A stretch of DNA of 64,000 nt, from positions 806,001-870,000 of the forward strand of contig NZ_JACVOR010000001.1 of NCBI RefSeq assembly GCF_018882295.1, written 5' to 3'. Under the pieces are notes generated by a model that saw nothing but the letters and a program-made list of their open reading frames with translations, was not told the origin of the DNA and made no database searches. The position numbers were made by a program, and so were the translations under genes. This stretch comes from Polynucleobacter sp. 80A-SIGWE. GTDB lineage: Bacteria; Pseudomonadota; Gammaproteobacteria; Burkholderiales; Burkholderiaceae. Shown here in pieces: positions 18,853 to 28,843 of this stretch (the first letter of the stretch is position 1; each line of letters begins with the position of its first letter).

Positions 18853-20670
18853 ATGACTAAACGCGCACTTCGTAATATCGCCATCATCGCCCACGTTGAC
18901 CACGGTAAAACTACTTTGGTTGACCAACTCTTGCGCCAATCTGGCACATTCCGTTCAAATGAAAAAATGACCGAACGCGTCATGGACTCAAACGACTTAG
19001 AAAAAGAGCGTGGCATTACTATTTTGTCCAAGAACTGTGCGGTGGAGTATGACGGCACACACATCAACATCGTAGACACACCAGGACACGCCGACTTCGG
19101 TGGTGAAGTAGAGCGTGTGCTCTCCATGGTTGACGGTGTTTTGCTCTTAGTTGATGCGGTTGAAGGCCCAATGCCACAAACTCGTTTCGTAACTAAGAAA
19201 GCTCTGGCTCTCGGTTTGAAGCCTATCGTTGTGATTAACAAGGTTGATCGTCCAGGTGCTCGTACAGACTATGTGATCAATGCAACTTTTGAATTGTTTG
19301 ACAAATTAGGCGCAACTGAAGAGCAGTTAGATTTCCCAGTTGTGTATGCGTCTGGTCTGAATGGCTATGCTGGCTTGACTGATGATGTTCGCGAAGGCGA
19401 TATGCGCCCATTGTTTGACACTGTGCTCAAGCATGTTCCAGTACGTGATGACAATCCAGAAGGTCCTTTGCAGTTGCAGATTACTTCTATTGAATACAGT
19501 ACTTACGTAGGTAAGATCGGTGTAGGCCGCGTAAACCGTGGAACAGTGAAACCATTGATGGATGTGGTTTTCATGGACGGTCCTGATGGCGTTCAACGTA
19601 AAGGCCGTATTAACCAAGTATTGAAGTTCCGTGGTTTAGAGCGTGAATTGGTTGATGAAGCTCAAGCTGGAGACATCGTATTGGTAAACGGTATTGAAGA
19701 TTTGGCGATCGGAACAACGATCTGTGCTCCAGATGTTCCAGAAGCATTGCCAATGCTCAAGATTGATGAACCTACTTTGACCATGAACTTCATGGTGAAC
19801 ACTAGCCCATTAGCTGGTCGTGAAGGTAAGTTTGTTACTAGTCGTCAGATTCGTGAGCGTTTAGACCGCGAATTGAAATCCAATATGGCTTTGCGTGTAA
19901 AAGAAACTGACGATGACACCGTGTTTGAAGTGTCTGGTCGCGGCGAATTACACCTCACCATCTTGGTAGAAACAATGCGTCGTGAAGGTTACGAGTTGGC
20001 AGTTTCCCGTCCACGTGTTGTTTTCCATGAAGTAGATGGCGTGAAGATGGAGCCGTACGAGAACTTAACGGTTGACGTAGAAGACACGACTCAAGGTGCC
20101 GTAATGGAAGACTTGGGTAAGCGTAAAGGTGAATTGCTAGACATGGTGAGTGACGGTAAAGGTCGCACACGTCTTGAGTACCGTATTCCTGCGCGTGGTT
20201 TGATCGGCTTCCAAGGCGATTTCATGACTATGACTCGCGGTAACGGTTTGATGAGCCACACATTTGATTCTTATGCACCTGCAAAAGATGGTATCTTGGG
20301 TGAGCGTCATAACGGCGTATTGATCAGTCAAGATGATGGCGAAGCAGTTGCTTATGCTTTGTGGAAATTGCAAGACCGTGGCCGTATGTTTGTGAGCCCT
20401 GGCGATCCTTTGTATGAAGGTATGGTTATCGGTATTCATAGCCGTGACAATGACTTGGTTGTTAACCCAATTAAGGGTAAGCAATTAACCAACGTTCGCG
20501 CATCTGGTACTGACGAAGCAGTGCGCTTGGTAACACCAATCGCAATGAACCTTGAGTACGCTGTTGAATTTATCGATGATGATGAATTGGTCGAAGTAAC
20601 GCCGAAGAGTATTCGTATTCGTAAGCGCTACCTCAAGGAGCATGAGCGTAAAAAAGCATCACGCGACTAA
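18853..20670 (+). CDS. typA: Ribosome-associated GTPase TypA/BipA
   Basis: A 605-residue translational GTPase related to EF-G. Motifs are G1 [16 protein letters not shown]3 [14 protein letters not shown] and G4 NKVDRPGAR, followed by domains II, III, V and the BipA-specific C-terminal domain (about 480-600). It is involved in 50S assembly and growth under stress or cold. A strong terminator lies directly downstream. Confidence 0.96.
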   Translation: MTKRALRNIAIIAHVDHGKTTLVDQLLRQSGTFRSNEKMTERVMDSNDLEKERGITILSKNCAVEYDGTHINIVDTPGHADFGGEVERVLSMVDGVLLLVDAVEGPMPQTRFVTKKALALGLKPIVVINKVDRPGARTDYVINATFELFDKLGATEEQLDFPVVYASGLNGYAGLTDDVREGDMRPLFDTVLKHVPVRDDNPEGPLQLQITSIEYSTYVGKIGVGRVNRGTVKPLMDVVFMDGPDGVQRKGRINQVLKFRGLERELVDEAQAGDIVLVNGIEDLAIGTTICAPDVPEALPMLKIDEPTLTMNFMVNTSPLAGREGKFVTSRQIRERLDRELKSNMALRVKETDDDTVFEVSGRGELHLTILVETMRREGYELAVSRPRVVFHEVDGVKMEPYENLTVDVEDTTQGAVMEDLGKRKGELLDMVSDGKGRTRLEYRIPARGLIGFQGDFMTMTRGNGLMSHTFDSYAPAKDGILGERHNGVLISQDDGEAVAYALWKLQDRGRMFVSPGDPLYEGMVIGIHSRDNDLVVNPIKGKQLTNVRASGTDEAVRLVTPIAMNLEYAVEFIDDDELVEVTPKSIRIRKRYLKEHERKKASRD

Positions 20671-20690
20671 GCTACTTCAAGCTACACAAC

Positions 20691-20718
20691 AAAAGTCACC
20701 TCCGGGTGGCTTTTGTTC
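20691..20718 (+). terminator. Intrinsic terminator after typA
   Basis: AAAAGTCACC (20691-20700) pairs fully with GGTGGCTTTT (20705-20714) around a TCCG loop, one pair being G-U. The 10-bp stem ends in a T-rich tract (TTTTGTTCTT). Confidence 0.85.
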
Positions 20719-20764
20719 TTCATTGAAATCCATATTCCAAAAATAATAGTAAAAATAGATCCTC

Positions 20765-23128
20765 ATGCTGCCATCCATTGAACAACGCCTTGCCCAAGAG
20801 TTATCCGCTAAACCCGCTCAAGTAGCTGCTGCTATTGCACTGATGGATGAGGGTGCAACAGTTCCTTTTATTGCTCGTTACCGCAAAGAGGCAACGGGTG
20901 GTTTGGATGACACGCAATTGCGTTTACTAGAGGATCGTCTAGGTTATTTACGCGAGCTAGAAGAGCGTCGCAAAGCCATTGTTGCTTCGATTGAAGAGCA
21001 GGGCAAGATGACTCCCGAGCTACTCAAAGCCATCATGTTGGCTGAGGATAAGACCCGCCTGGAAGATCTCTATCTCCCTTACAAGCTCAAGCGTCGCACT
21101 AAGGCGCAAATTGCCCTAGAGGCCGGTTTAGAGCCTCTAGCAAATGATTTATTGGCTAACCCCATGCTGGATCCCGAAGTGGAGGCTGCTAAATATCTCA
21201 AAGAAGCATTCACATCCGATCAAGGTGACAACCCTGGTGTAGCAGACACCAAAGCTGCTCTTGAAGGTGCGCGTCAGATTTTGATGGAGCGCTTTGCAGA
21301 AGACGCTGGCTTAGTGCAATCACTAAGAGCCTATTTACAAGAGCATGGCGTTGTGGAATCCAAAGTTATTGCTGGCAAAGAGCAAGAGGGTGAGAAATTC
21401 GCAGACTACTTTGACTACTCAGAGCCCGTCTCCGCAATTCCGTCACATCGTGCTCTAGCTTTATTTAGGGGTCGTCGTGAGCAAATGTTGATGGTGAATT
21501 TGCGCCTAGACACCGAAGAAGAAAAACCCAAATGGGATGCGCCTCATAATCCATGTGAATCCCGCATTGCTAACCAATTTAAGATTAAAAATGAAGGCCG
21601 CCCTGCAGACCAGTGGTTAGCAGAGACTGTGCGCTGGACTTGGCGTATTAAATGCTCCATGCATTTGGAGTCAGAGTTAATGAGTGCTTTGCGTGAGCGT
21701 TCTGAGGCAGAGGCAATTAATGTCTTTGCTCGTAACCTCAAAGATTTGCTGTTGGCAGCACCTGCAGGACCAAAGGTCACCATTGGCCTAGATCCTGGTA
21801 TGAGAACGGGTGTGAAGGTAGCTGTTGTGGATGCTACTGGTAAGGTAGTCGATACGGATGTCATTTACCCGCACCAGCCTAAGAACGACTGGGATGGCTC
21901 ATTACATACTCTTGCGAAATTAGCTGAGAAACACAAGGCGACTTTAATCTCGATCGGCAACGGAACCGCCTCACGTGAGACAGATAAGTTGGCGCAAGAT
22001 TTAATTAAAGCTAAACCTGAACTCAAGCTCACCAAGATTGTTGTATCAGAAGCGGGTGCATCGGTTTATTCAGCCTCTGAGTACGCTTCCAAAGAATTAC
22101 CCGGCATGGATGTGTCTTTGCGCGGGGCAGTATCGATTGCGAGAAGATTGCAAGATCCGTTGGCTGAATTGGTGAAGATTGATCCGAAGTCGATTGGTGT
22201 TGGTCAGTATCAGCATGATGTAATGCAGACTCAATTGGCTAAGTCACTAGTTGCGGTTGTAGAGGATTGCGTAAACGCGGTTGGTGTGGATGTGAACACA
22301 GCTTCTGCGCCTTTGCTGGCAAGGGTCTCAGGCCTCAGTAGCACCGTTGCAGAAGGCATCGTGACGTACCGAGATAGCAATGGCGCCTTTCAGACACGGG
22401 CAGATTTACGCAGCGTGCCACGCTTAGGGGAGAAGACTTTTGAGCAGGCGGCTGGTTTCTTGCGCATCATGAACGGGACAGACCCTCTAGATGCATCAGC
22501 AGTGCATCCAGAATCCTATCCCTTGGTGGAGAAGATCCTGAAAGATATTAAGAAGGGCGTCAAAGAAGTAATTGGTGATGCAACTATTCTGAAAGGTCTT
22601 AGCCCAGAAAAGTATGCCGATGAGAAGTTTGGTGTTCCAACTGTCACTGACATCATCAAGGAATTAGAAAAGCCAGGTCGAGACCCGCGTCCTGAGTTCA
22701 CTACGGCAACCTTTAAAGACGGCGTAGAAAAAATCAGCGACCTTAAGGCCAACATGATTCTGGAAGGTGTTGTTACTAACGTTGCAGCCTTTGGCGCATT
22801 TGTAGACATTGGTGTTCACCAGGATGGACTCGTCCATATCTCCGCGCTAGCCAATACCTTTGTTAAAGACCCACACAGCGTAGTTAAAGCAGGGCAGGTC
22901 GTTAAAGTGAAAGTGCTAGAGGTAGATGAAAAGCGTAAGCGTATTGCATTGACTATGCGACTCTCTGATGAAGCGCCTAAATCTACTCCAGGCGCAAAGC
23001 CAGAGCCAAGGGTAAATCGTCCAGGCACTCCAAGATCCCCAGAAGCTAGAAAGCCTCAGGAAGATAGGCGATCGGCACCCCCAATCAATAATGCGATGGC
23101 GGCTGCTTTTGGAAAGCTAAAGAAGTAA
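20765..23128 (+). CDS. tex: RNA-binding transcription accessory protein Tex
   Basis: A 787-residue multidomain Tex/YhgF protein. The N-terminal domain carries the family motif [17 protein letters not shown]; a YqgF/RNase-H-like domain follows (about 335-460, [16 protein letters not shown]), then helix-hairpin-helix repeats (about 500-590), and a C-terminal S1 RNA-binding domain (about 655-725, [21 protein letters not shown]). A charged tail of about 60 residues ends the protein. Tex influences transcription of some virulence and stress genes in other bacteria, though its molecular role is incompletely defined. Confidence 0.96.
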   Translation: MLPSIEQRLAQELSAKPAQVAAAIALMDEGATVPFIARYRKEATGGLDDTQLRLLEDRLGYLRELEERRKAIVASIEEQGKMTPELLKAIMLAEDKTRLEDLYLPYKLKRRTKAQIALEAGLEPLANDLLANPMLDPEVEAAKYLKEAFTSDQGDNPGVADTKAALEGARQILMERFAEDAGLVQSLRAYLQEHGVVESKVIAGKEQEGEKFADYFDYSEPVSAIPSHRALALFRGRREQMLMVNLRLDTEEEKPKWDAPHNPCESRIANQFKIKNEGRPADQWLAETVRWTWRIKCSMHLESELMSALRERSEAEAINVFARNLKDLLLAAPAGPKVTIGLDPGMRTGVKVAVVDATGKVVDTDVIYPHQPKNDWDGSLHTLAKLAEKHKATLISIGNGTASRETDKLAQDLIKAKPELKLTKIVVSEAGASVYSASEYASKELPGMDVSLRGAVSIARRLQDPLAELVKIDPKSIGVGQYQHDVMQTQLAKSLVAVVEDCVNAVGVDVNTASAPLLARVSGLSSTVAEGIVTYRDSNGAFQTRADLRSVPRLGEKTFEQAAGFLRIMNGTDPLDASAVHPESYPLVEKILKDIKKGVKEVIGDATILKGLSPEKYADEKFGVPTVTDIIKELEKPGRDPRPEFTTATFKDGVEKISDLKANMILEGVVTNVAAFGAFVDIGVHQDGLVHISALANTFVKDPHSVVKAGQVVKVKVLEVDEKRKRIALTMRLSDEAPKSTPGAKPEPRVNRPGTPRSPEARKPQEDRRSAPPINNAMAAAFGKLKK

Positions 23129-23156
23129 TAAGACAAATAAAAGAAAGATAATAGAA

Positions 23157-23183
23157 AAGGGGGCGAAAGCCCCCTTATCTTTA
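23157..23183 (+). terminator. Intrinsic terminator after tex
   Basis: AAGGGGGC (23157-23164), GAAA tetraloop and GCCCCCTT (23169-23176), followed by ATCTTTATT. Upstream AAGATAA can extend the stem by pairing with TTATCTT. A strong stem with a moderate U-tract. Confidence 0.85.
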
Positions 23184-23223
23184 TTGGCATCCGTCATAAA
23201 TCTGTAATATATTTCTATATAAT
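23184..23223 (+). promoter_or_regulatory. Promoter/operator region of the ars operon
   Basis: TTGGCA (23184-23189) and TATATT (23208-23213) can serve as -35 and -10 with an 18-base spacer. The following AT-rich stretch (23205-23228) is imperfectly symmetric and overlaps the -10, where an ArsR repressor would be expected to bind. A second TATAAT at 23218 is too close to the ATG to be preferred. Confidence 0.45.
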
Positions 23224-23230
23224 TGGAAAT

Positions 23231-23560
23231 ATGAAAAATACAGATGCGGTTGCAGCATTCTTGGCCTTGGGGCAGGAGTCCCGATTAAATATCTTTCGCC
23301 TCATTGTCCAAATGGGTGATATTGGTTTAACGCCTACCCAAATCATTGAAAAGCTGGGTATTCCTAATGCAACCTTGAGCTTTCATTTAAAAGAATTACT
23401 GCAGGCCAATTTGCTCCTGGTTGAGCGTCAAAGTCGCAACCTCATCTATCGCCCAAATGCGGCTCTAGTCCAAGACCTCAGCACCTTCCTTCTTGATAGC
23501 TGTTGTGGCGGTAAATCCTGCACCCCTGAAAAAATCACACGCAAGACTAAGTCAACATGA
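23231..23560 (+). CDS. arsR: ArsR-family arsenic-responsive repressor
   Basis: A 109-residue winged-helix regulator with DNA-recognition region NATLSFHLKELLQANLLLVE. Instead of the classical CVC motif in the recognition helix, three cysteines cluster at the C-terminus (Cys91, Cys92, Cys97, CCGGKSC), resembling the As(III) site type described for Acidithiobacillus ferrooxidans ArsR. It presumably represses its own operon until arsenite binds. The start overlaps nothing upstream; the stop overlaps arsC in an ATGA junction. Confidence 0.92.
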   Translation: MKNTDAVAAFLALGQESRLNIFRLIVQMGDIGLTPTQIIEKLGIPNATLSFHLKELLQANLLLVERQSRNLIYRPNAALVQDLSTFLLDSCCGGKSCTPEKITRKTKST

Positions 23561-24036
23561 AAACCTATAACATTCTCTTTTTATGTACTCACAATTCCGC
23601 TAGATCTATTTTGGGTGAAGCCTTGGCCTCAACTCATCCTAGCGGTAAGTTTGTAGGATATTCAGCTGGATCAACACCAGGCACTTGCGTCAATCCGATC
23701 GCTGCAGATATAGCAGTGGAGCTTGGAATGGATCGCACTCTACTGAAGTCAAAAAGTTGGGATGTATTTGGCGAGCCCAATGCGCCAAAGATGGATTTCA
23801 TCATCACGGTTTGTGACAATGCGGCTGGTGAGGTTTGCCCATTCTGGCCCGGTCAACCAGCCACTGCGCATTGGGGTTTTCCGGACCCTTCACAAGTGCA
23901 GGGTAGCGATCTTGAGAAGAGGGCTGCCTTCATAGAGGTTATGAACGGCCTCAAGAAAAGATTGGATATCTTAGCTGCGATGCCGCTCGACAAATTGGAT
24001 TCTATGAGTCTTAAAGAGGTGCATACAAAAGCATGA
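23557..24036 (+). CDS. arsC: Arsenate reductase, low-molecular-weight phosphatase type
   Basis: A 159-residue enzyme that reduces arsenate to arsenite. The P-loop CTHNSARS holds catalytic Cys10 and Arg16. Two further cysteines, Cys86 and Cys94 (CDNAAGEVC), would form the redox relay used by thioredoxin-linked ArsC. The conserved WGFPDPS segment follows. It overlaps arsR and acr3 by 4 bp on each side, so the three are made together. Confidence 0.95.
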   Translation: MKTYNILFLCTHNSARSILGEALASTHPSGKFVGYSAGSTPGTCVNPIAADIAVELGMDRTLLKSKSWDVFGEPNAPKMDFIITVCDNAAGEVCPFWPGQPATAHWGFPDPSQVQGSDLEKRAAFIEVMNGLKKRLDILAAMPLDKLDSMSLKEVHTKA

Positions 24037-25076
24037 ATACCTTAACTAAAAAACTCTCCTTTCTTGATCGCTACCTCACGGTATGGATCTTTGCTGCAAT
24101 GGCCTTTGGCATTGGACTGGGCCACTTCATGCCTGGTATTGAAGGATTTGTTAATTCCTTCCAGATGGGAACAACAAATATCCCAATCGCTATTGGCCTG
24201 ATCTTAATGATGTACCCGCCGTTTGCCAAAGTGCGTTACGAGGATTTGCCAGATGTTTTTAAGGACAAGCGCATATTCCTGATCTCATTGCTTATGAATT
24301 GGATTATTGCTCCAACATTAATGTTCTTTTTGGCGATTACCTTTGTCCCAGATCAGCCTGAATATATGGCAGGCTTGATTTTGATTGGTATAGCGCCTTG
24401 TATTGCGATGGTGATCGTTTGGAATGATTTGGCAAAAGGCTCTACTGAATATGCGGCTGGCTTAGTAGCTTTTAACGCAATCTTTCAGGTTCTATTCTTT
24501 AGCGTTTATGCGTATTTCTTTCTCACTGTGTTGCCGCCTTACTTTGGCTTAGCTGCATCTAATGTCAGCGTAAGCATGGGGCAGATTGCAGAGAGCGTCT
24601 TTATCTACCTTGGTGTACCTTGCATTGCAGGCATCTTGACTCGTGTAGTGATGTTGAAGTTCATCTCCAAAGATCGGTATCACGAGCAGTTCGTGCCGCG
24701 TATCGGTAAGCTCACTTTGATTGCATTACTATTTACTATCGTAGTCATGTTTAGTCTTAAGGGTAATTTGATCCTCACTTTACCTATGGATGTAGTCACT
24801 ATTGCCGTTCCTCTTCTTGTCTTCTTCCTTATCATGTTCTTACTGACATTCTTTGTGGCTGGCAGAATGGGGATTGACTATAAGCGTTGCTGCACACTCT
24901 CATTTACAGCCTCTAGCAATAACTTTGAGCTGGCCATTGCTGTTGCTATTGCAGTATTTGGCATCAACTCTGGAGCTGCCTTTGCGGCAGTCATAGGCCC
25001 TCTAGTAGAAGTACCCATCATGATTGGCTTGGTAACTGTGGCTTTGTGGTTTAAGGATCGCTTCTTTGCGGTCTAA
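24033..25076 (+). CDS. acr3: Arsenite efflux transporter, ACR3 family
   Basis: A 347-residue inner-membrane protein with about ten predicted helices. The essential transport cysteine of ACR3 proteins is present as Cys123 in [20 protein letters not shown], and the second signature [14 protein letters not shown] lies near the C-terminus. It exports the arsenite produced by the upstream ArsC. Also named arsB in many annotations although it is unrelated in sequence to classical ArsB. Confidence 0.95.
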   Translation: MNTLTKKLSFLDRYLTVWIFAAMAFGIGLGHFMPGIEGFVNSFQMGTTNIPIAIGLILMMYPPFAKVRYEDLPDVFKDKRIFLISLLMNWIIAPTLMFFLAITFVPDQPEYMAGLILIGIAPCIAMVIVWNDLAKGSTEYAAGLVAFNAIFQVLFFSVYAYFFLTVLPPYFGLAASNVSVSMGQIAESVFIYLGVPCIAGILTRVVMLKFISKDRYHEQFVPRIGKLTLIALLFTIVVMFSLKGNLILTLPMDVVTIAVPLLVFFLIMFLLTFFVAGRMGIDYKRCCTLSFTASSNNFELAIAVAIAVFGINSGAAFAAVIGPLVEVPIMIGLVTVALWFKDRFFAV

Positions 25077-25099
25077 ATAGCCCTGGGGCTGGATGGCCC

Positions 25100-25142
25100 T
25101 TGCATAACATGGTTGTTTGATGATAACATATTTGTTAGCATC
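25100..25142 (+). promoter_or_regulatory. Promoter and palindromic operator of the toxin-antitoxin pair
   Basis: A 24-bp palindrome at 25119-25142 (GATGATAACA, centre TATT, TGTTAGCATC) has one mismatched pair. It overlaps a likely -10 TAACAT (25124-25129), with TTGCAT (25100-25105) as -35. Such a site is expected for autorepression by the HTH antitoxin or the toxin-antitoxin complex. Confidence 0.6.
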
Positions 25143-25147
25143 AATGA

Positions 25148-25471
25148 ATGAACTATTCCATTCGCTATTACAGTTCCGATGTATTGGAGCAGATATTTAA
25201 TTTACCCATTTCTTTGCAGGCACGGTACATTGCTTTAACTCAGCGCATGATTGAATATGGGCCGCATTTGGGATTGCCGCATACCGATTCATTTGGCGGT
25301 GGGTTGTTTGAGTTAAGGCTAAAAGGTGCCGAGGGAATCGCTAGAGTTTTCTTTTGCACATTGGTGGATCGAGAGATCGTAATGTTGCATAGCTTTATTA
25401 AGAAGTCGCAGAAAACTCCTGACCGGGAGTTAAAGCTAGCGAAGTTGAGAATGAAGGAGTTGAAGTTATGA
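25148..25471 (+). CDS. RelE/HigB-type toxin (phage Gp49-like family)
   Basis: A 107-residue protein of the RelE/ParE-superfamily Gp49-like group, with the typical core LFELRLKGAEGIARVFFCTL and the tail motif HSFIKKSQKTPDRELKLAKLR. Relatives cleave mRNA on the ribosome or interact with tRNA-dependent translation, and are neutralised by a partner antitoxin. The toxin gene precedes the antitoxin gene and overlaps it by 4 bp, as in higBA systems. Activity is not shown by the sequence. Confidence 0.87.
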   Translation: MNYSIRYYSSDVLEQIFNLPISLQARYIALTQRMIEYGPHLGLPHTDSFGGGLFELRLKGAEGIARVFFCTLVDREIVMLHSFIKKSQKTPDRELKLAKLRMKELKL

Positions 25472-25767
25472 AGACAAAGCCGTTAAGTCATAAGCAGGCC
25501 GTTGCCAAGATGTTAAAAAACTCTGCAGTTAAGACTGAGGTTGAGAGATTAAATAAAGAAGAGTTTGCTATTCTTGATGAAATTCTTCAGGCCCGTAAAG
25601 CTGCAGGCCTATCCCAGGCTGAAGTGGCCCGTAGAATGGGTACACAAGCTCCCGCTATAGCTAGGTTGGAAAGCTCTTTGGCAACCGGAAAGCATTCCCC
25701 AAGCTTAAACACGCTTCGAAAATATGCTGCGGCCTTAGGTAAGAAAGTTGAATTACATCTGGTTTAA
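25468..25767 (+). CDS. XRE-family HTH antitoxin
   Basis: A 99-residue partner of the upstream toxin. A helix-turn-helix domain of the Cro/C1 type occupies about residues 40-95 (GLSQAEVARRMGTQAPAIAR), and the N-terminal part probably contacts the toxin. It should bind the palindrome upstream of the toxin gene. Confidence 0.88.
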   Translation: MKTKPLSHKQAVAKMLKNSAVKTEVERLNKEEFAILDEILQARKAAGLSQAEVARRMGTQAPAIARLESSLATGKHSPSLNTLRKYAAALGKKVELHLV

Positions 25768-25795
25768 GGAATAAACCATTTGGAGCTCTTATTAG

Positions 25796-26032
25796 TTATG
25801 CCCTATAAGGTCTAACCAGCGCCTCTAAGCCAAAGGCATCACTCGTATGCCTGAGCTCATCAATCGATGTTCTCAGCTTCTTGAGCTCCCCGCAAGATAA
25901 CTTGCGTAATTTTTTGCGATCCATGCCGTATGTGTCCACTAGATAACGAGCTCTAGACAGACATATCTGAAGGCGAATAAGCCAGTACACGGCAAAAATT
26001 GCTGGCGCGAACAAGAGAAACAAAATGCTCAT
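25796..26032 (-). CDS. Small membrane-anchored protein of unknown function
   Basis: A 78-residue open frame with an N-terminal membrane helix (about residues 3-21) and a basic/charged cytoplasmic-type tail (DRKKLRKLSCGELKKLRTSIDELRH) that is likely helical. No family recognised. It lies downstream of uspA on the same strand, beyond that gene's terminator, and converges on the antitoxin gene. Confidence 0.5.
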   Translation of the reverse strand: MSILFLLFAPAIFAVYWLIRLQICLSRARYLVDTYGMDRKKLRKLSCGELKKLRTSIDELRHTSDAFGLEALVRPYRA

Positions 26033-26044
26033 TTAGTAACCCAT

Positions 26045-26070
26045 AAAAAAGGCCGTCGCATGGACGGCCT
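26045..26070 (-). terminator. Intrinsic terminator after uspA
   Basis: On the minus strand AGGCCGTC and GACGGCCT (26051-26070) form a 7-8 bp stem followed by a run of T (complement of the A-run 26045-26050). A second perfect inverted repeat, GTTAATTC/GAATTAAC (26077-26095), sits between this and the uspA stop. Confidence 0.8.
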
Positions 26071-26103
26071 ATTGAAGTTAATTCGTCGAATTAACCTTGG
26101 TGC

Positions 26104-26529
26104 TTATTTGATCAACAAAACAGGCTGCTTAGCTGCATTGGCTACTTTTTGAGCAACTGAGCCCATGAGAGCATCAACAATACCGCTTCTACCTTTAGAG
26201 CCCATGACGATGAGGTCAAATTTTTCTTTATTGGCTAGGGCGATGATTTCATTAGCAACGTTACCGCGCTTAATCACCATGCTGTGTTTCACGCCAGCAA
26301 CATCGAGTGCCTTCTGTGCTGGCTTGAGCTCTTTTTCGCTCACTTCGCGAAGGTAGTCATCAACCACGCTTTTGGCAACAAATTGCTTCACATGACCAAG
26401 GCCAATATCGTCATGAATGCTGACCAATGTCACGGTGCATTTGCTACGTAAATCTCTGGCTAACTTACCAACATACTTGGCTGCATTGAGCGAAGATTTA
26501 GAGCCGTCAACTGGTAATAGAATTTTCAT
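26104..26529 (-). CDS. uspA: Universal stress protein, UspA family
   Basis: A 141-residue single-domain UspA protein. The N-terminus MKILLPVDGSKSS and the C-terminal ATP-binding motif G-2X-G-9X-G-S (GSKGRSGIVDALMGS) are both present, placing it with the ATP-binding subgroup. Such proteins accumulate under starvation or stress; the precise role is not known. A good ribosome binding site (GAGGG) precedes the ATG. Confidence 0.93.
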   Translation of the reverse strand: MKILLPVDGSKSSLNAAKYVGKLARDLRSKCTVTLVSIHDDIGLGHVKQFVAKSVVDDYLREVSEKELKPAQKALDVAGVKHSMVIKRGNVANEIIALANKEKFDLIVMGSKGRSGIVDALMGSVAQKVANAAKQPVLLIK

Positions 26530-26641
26530 AACACCCTCATTTCTTTAATAAATAAACAAAACTCGATAAGTTCAATTTACTCTTTAAATGCTTATAAATC
26601 TACGAATAACCCACTAATTTATTTATCTATTGATTAAGTGG

Positions 26642-27415
26642 TTATTTAAGAAAGGCGTCGTAGAAGGTTTTAATGATGAGGATGGTCACCAAAATAAAGA
26701 AGCCCTTGCGTATGAAGGCATTTCCATGTTTGATTGCAATCTTGGTCCCAATTTGACCGCCTACAAGATTGGCGCTAGCCATGAGTAAACCGAGTTTCCA
26801 GTCAAAATAGCCAAGATAGAAAAACACGCATAGTGCACCGAGATTGGAGGCAATATTCAAATACTTTGCAGGGGCTGCAGACCGTAAAAAATCAAACCCC
26901 AATACACGGGTATAGAAAAGCTTATAAAAGGCACCCGCTCCTGGCCCTAGGAAACCATCATAAAAACCAATGATGCCAGCACCAGTAGAGGCGATGGCTT
27001 TTTGCTTACGGTGATCATGCTTAGGTGCATGAACCAGGCCAGCGCTAGATTTGATATTAAAGATTAATAGCGCTATCAATAAAAATGGCAGGGCAGCTCT
27101 AAGCCACTCTGTTGGCAAGCGGGTTACGAGGTACGCACCAGCCACAGAAGCAAAGAAGGCAAACGCTGAAGAAATAATCACAAGACCCCATGGACTCTTG
27201 TTGGCGCGGCTGTACTGAATGGCCGAGCCAATCGTTCCAATGATTGAGCCAAATTTGTTGACTGAGAGTAGGGTAGCTGGTGGAAAGCCTGGCAGAACTG
27301 CAAAAAGAGCTGGGACTTGAATCATGCCACCACCACCAATAATGGAGTCAACCAGACCCGCAAATAAGGCGCAGGCAAGCAATAGGCTGAGGTCGAAAAC
27401 GGAGAGTTCAAGCAT
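26642..27415 (-). CDS. TSUP-family (TauE/SafE, DUF81) membrane permease
   Basis: A 257-residue protein with about eight hydrophobic helices and the two glycine-rich family motifs: DSIIGGGGMIQVPAL near the N-terminus and GFYDGFLGPGAGAFY in the middle. Family members transport sulfite, sulfoacetate, taurine-related or other organic anions; the substrate cannot be told from sequence. It stands alone, divergent from the following pseudouridine synthase gene. Confidence 0.9.
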   Translation of the reverse strand: MLELSVFDLSLLLACALFAGLVDSIIGGGGMIQVPALFAVLPGFPPATLLSVNKFGSIIGTIGSAIQYSRANKSPWGLVIISSAFAFFASVAGAYLVTRLPTEWLRAALPFLLIALLIFNIKSSAGLVHAPKHDHRKQKAIASTGAGIIGFYDGFLGPGAGAFYKLFYTRVLGFDFLRSAAPAKYLNIASNLGALCVFFYLGYFDWKLGLLMASANLVGGQIGTKIAIKHGNAFIRKGFFILVTILIIKTFYDAFLK

Positions 27416-27529
27416 AGTGTCTATTGTTCTTCTAGTTCTTTTAAGTGGTGCCAGCCTATTTTAGAGGGGTTTTATTGGGATGTATTCAGAATGGTGCTCC
27501 AGCTGGATTGACTGGATAATCTAGTGCAT

Positions 27530-28426
27530 ATGAAAGTCAATTCTGAAGGAGTTTCCTCATCAAGGGTGTATTTGCCTGCTGGGCAGAACTACGCTTGTTT
27601 GCTCGACTTCTTTATTGCCAATTTTCCGCATATTGATCAAGGTGAGTGGGAGGCCCGTTTTGCAGAGGGCTTGGTAATGACTGTGGATGGAGTTCCAATC
27701 CAGGCTAATGATGCCTATCTTCCGAATACCCACTTGTTATATTTCAGACGCTTGGCACGTGAGCCAGAAATTCCTTTTGAGGAAGTCATCCTATTTCAGG
27801 ATGAGCATATTTTGGTTGCTGATAAACCCCATTTTTTACCAGTAACACCAAGTGGACTTTATCTTCATCAAACCTTACTCAATCGCCTAAAGAAAAAAAC
27901 GGGTATTCAAGATCTCAGCCCCATTCATCGAATTGATCGTGATACTGCAGGCTTAGTTATTTTTTCAGTAAATCCAAAAGAGCGTGCGCAATACCAGAAT
28001 CTGTTTAGAGATCGCGTAGTCAAAAAAATCTATGAAGCTATTGCGCCGTACTCAGAAGGGCTCGTCAATAAATTACCTATGACTTATCAAAGCAGGTTAG
28101 AAGAGTCCGAACACTTTCTTCAAATGCAAGAGATAGATGGCGAGGCTAATGCTGATACCTTGATCGAGTTGTTAGAAATATCAAAGCCCTGGGCTAGGTA
28201 CCGCCTTACTCCTGGCAGCGGAAAGAAGCACCAATTGCGTTGCCATCTCAATAGCCTGGGAATACCTATTCGGCATGACCAGATCTATCCCATCCTGACC
28301 CCTTATCAGGAATATGAATTGGACTTCTCTAAGCCCTTACAGTTGTTGGCTGGGGAAGTTGCTTTCCTGGACCCCATCACAGGTGAAATGCGCCATTTCA
28401 TAACTAAAAAAACCTTAAGCAACTGA
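27530..28426 (+). CDS. RluA-family pseudouridine synthase
   Basis: A protein of about 298 residues with the RluA-family catalytic block HRIDRDTAGLVIF, where Asp136 is the expected nucleophile, and a downstream segment GSGKKHQLRCHLNSLG. The N-terminal ~80 residues are not an obvious S4 domain. It modifies uridines in rRNA or tRNA; the specific site is unknown. A GTG at 27524, two codons upstream of the chosen ATG, is an alternative start; neither has a clear ribosome binding site. Confidence 0.88.
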   Translation: MKVNSEGVSSSRVYLPAGQNYACLLDFFIANFPHIDQGEWEARFAEGLVMTVDGVPIQANDAYLPNTHLLYFRRLAREPEIPFEEVILFQDEHILVADKPHFLPVTPSGLYLHQTLLNRLKKKTGIQDLSPIHRIDRDTAGLVIFSVNPKERAQYQNLFRDRVVKKIYEAIAPYSEGLVNKLPMTYQSRLEESEHFLQMQEIDGEANADTLIELLEISKPWARYRLTPGSGKKHQLRCHLNSLGIPIRHDQIYPILTPYQEYELDFSKPLQLLAGEVAFLDPITGEMRHFITKKTLSN

Positions 28427-28496
28427 TTTTTATAGGGAAATATAAAAAAAGATAGGGTCAATATACGCCCTAAAAATGTGCATAGAAATTAGAAGT

Positions 28497-28518
28497 ATAT
28501 TAGCTCTTAGGCTAATAT
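28497..28518. promoter_or_regulatory. Palindromic candidate operator upstream of the small winged-helix-like gene
   Basis: ATATTAGC (28497-28504) and GCTAATAT (28511-28518) form a perfect 8-bp inverted repeat with a 6-base centre, 8 bp before the start codon at 28526. It overlaps a possible -10 (TAATAT) and could be an autoregulatory site for the downstream DNA-binding-like protein. Confidence 0.45.
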
Positions 28519-28525
28519 CCTGTGC

Positions 28526-28843
28526 ATGATGTCTAAACCCCGTTACCGCTGGCTGTTAAATCGTCTGAGGCGCCAGCCTGGTGGTTTAGAGGAGTGCAGC
28601 CCAGACCTGATTGTTGAGTATTCCAGAGCCACTGGGGCCAAGATGCTTTATCGCCTGAATGACTATCCACGCTGCCCACAATTAATCCGTGATTTTGGTA
28701 AGTTGGTACAGCACAAATTAGTAGTACGTAAAAGATCATTTCTATATGACCTTAATGGATCGATGGTGGGTCCGCGCAGCACCTATGTTTATCGTTTGAC
28801 TCCTGCTGCTGAAAATTTCACTACTTGGGTTGATCGAGAATGA
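28526..28843 (+). CDS. Small protein, possibly winged helix, coupled to a diguanylate cyclase
   Basis: A 105-residue protein of no recognised family. The second half (LIRDFGKLVQHKLVVRK, then TYVYRLTPAAENF) has the spacing of a recognition helix followed by a beta-wing, as in many winged-helix regulators; the N-terminus is basic (RYRWLLNRLRRQPGG). This fold assignment is inference. It overlaps the following GGDEF gene by 4 bp, so the two are made together. A perfect palindrome lies just upstream. Confidence 0.6.
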   Translation: MMSKPRYRWLLNRLRRQPGGLEECSPDLIVEYSRATGAKMLYRLNDYPRCPQLIRDFGKLVQHKLVVRKRSFLYDLNGSMVGPRSTYVYRLTPAAENFTTWVDRE

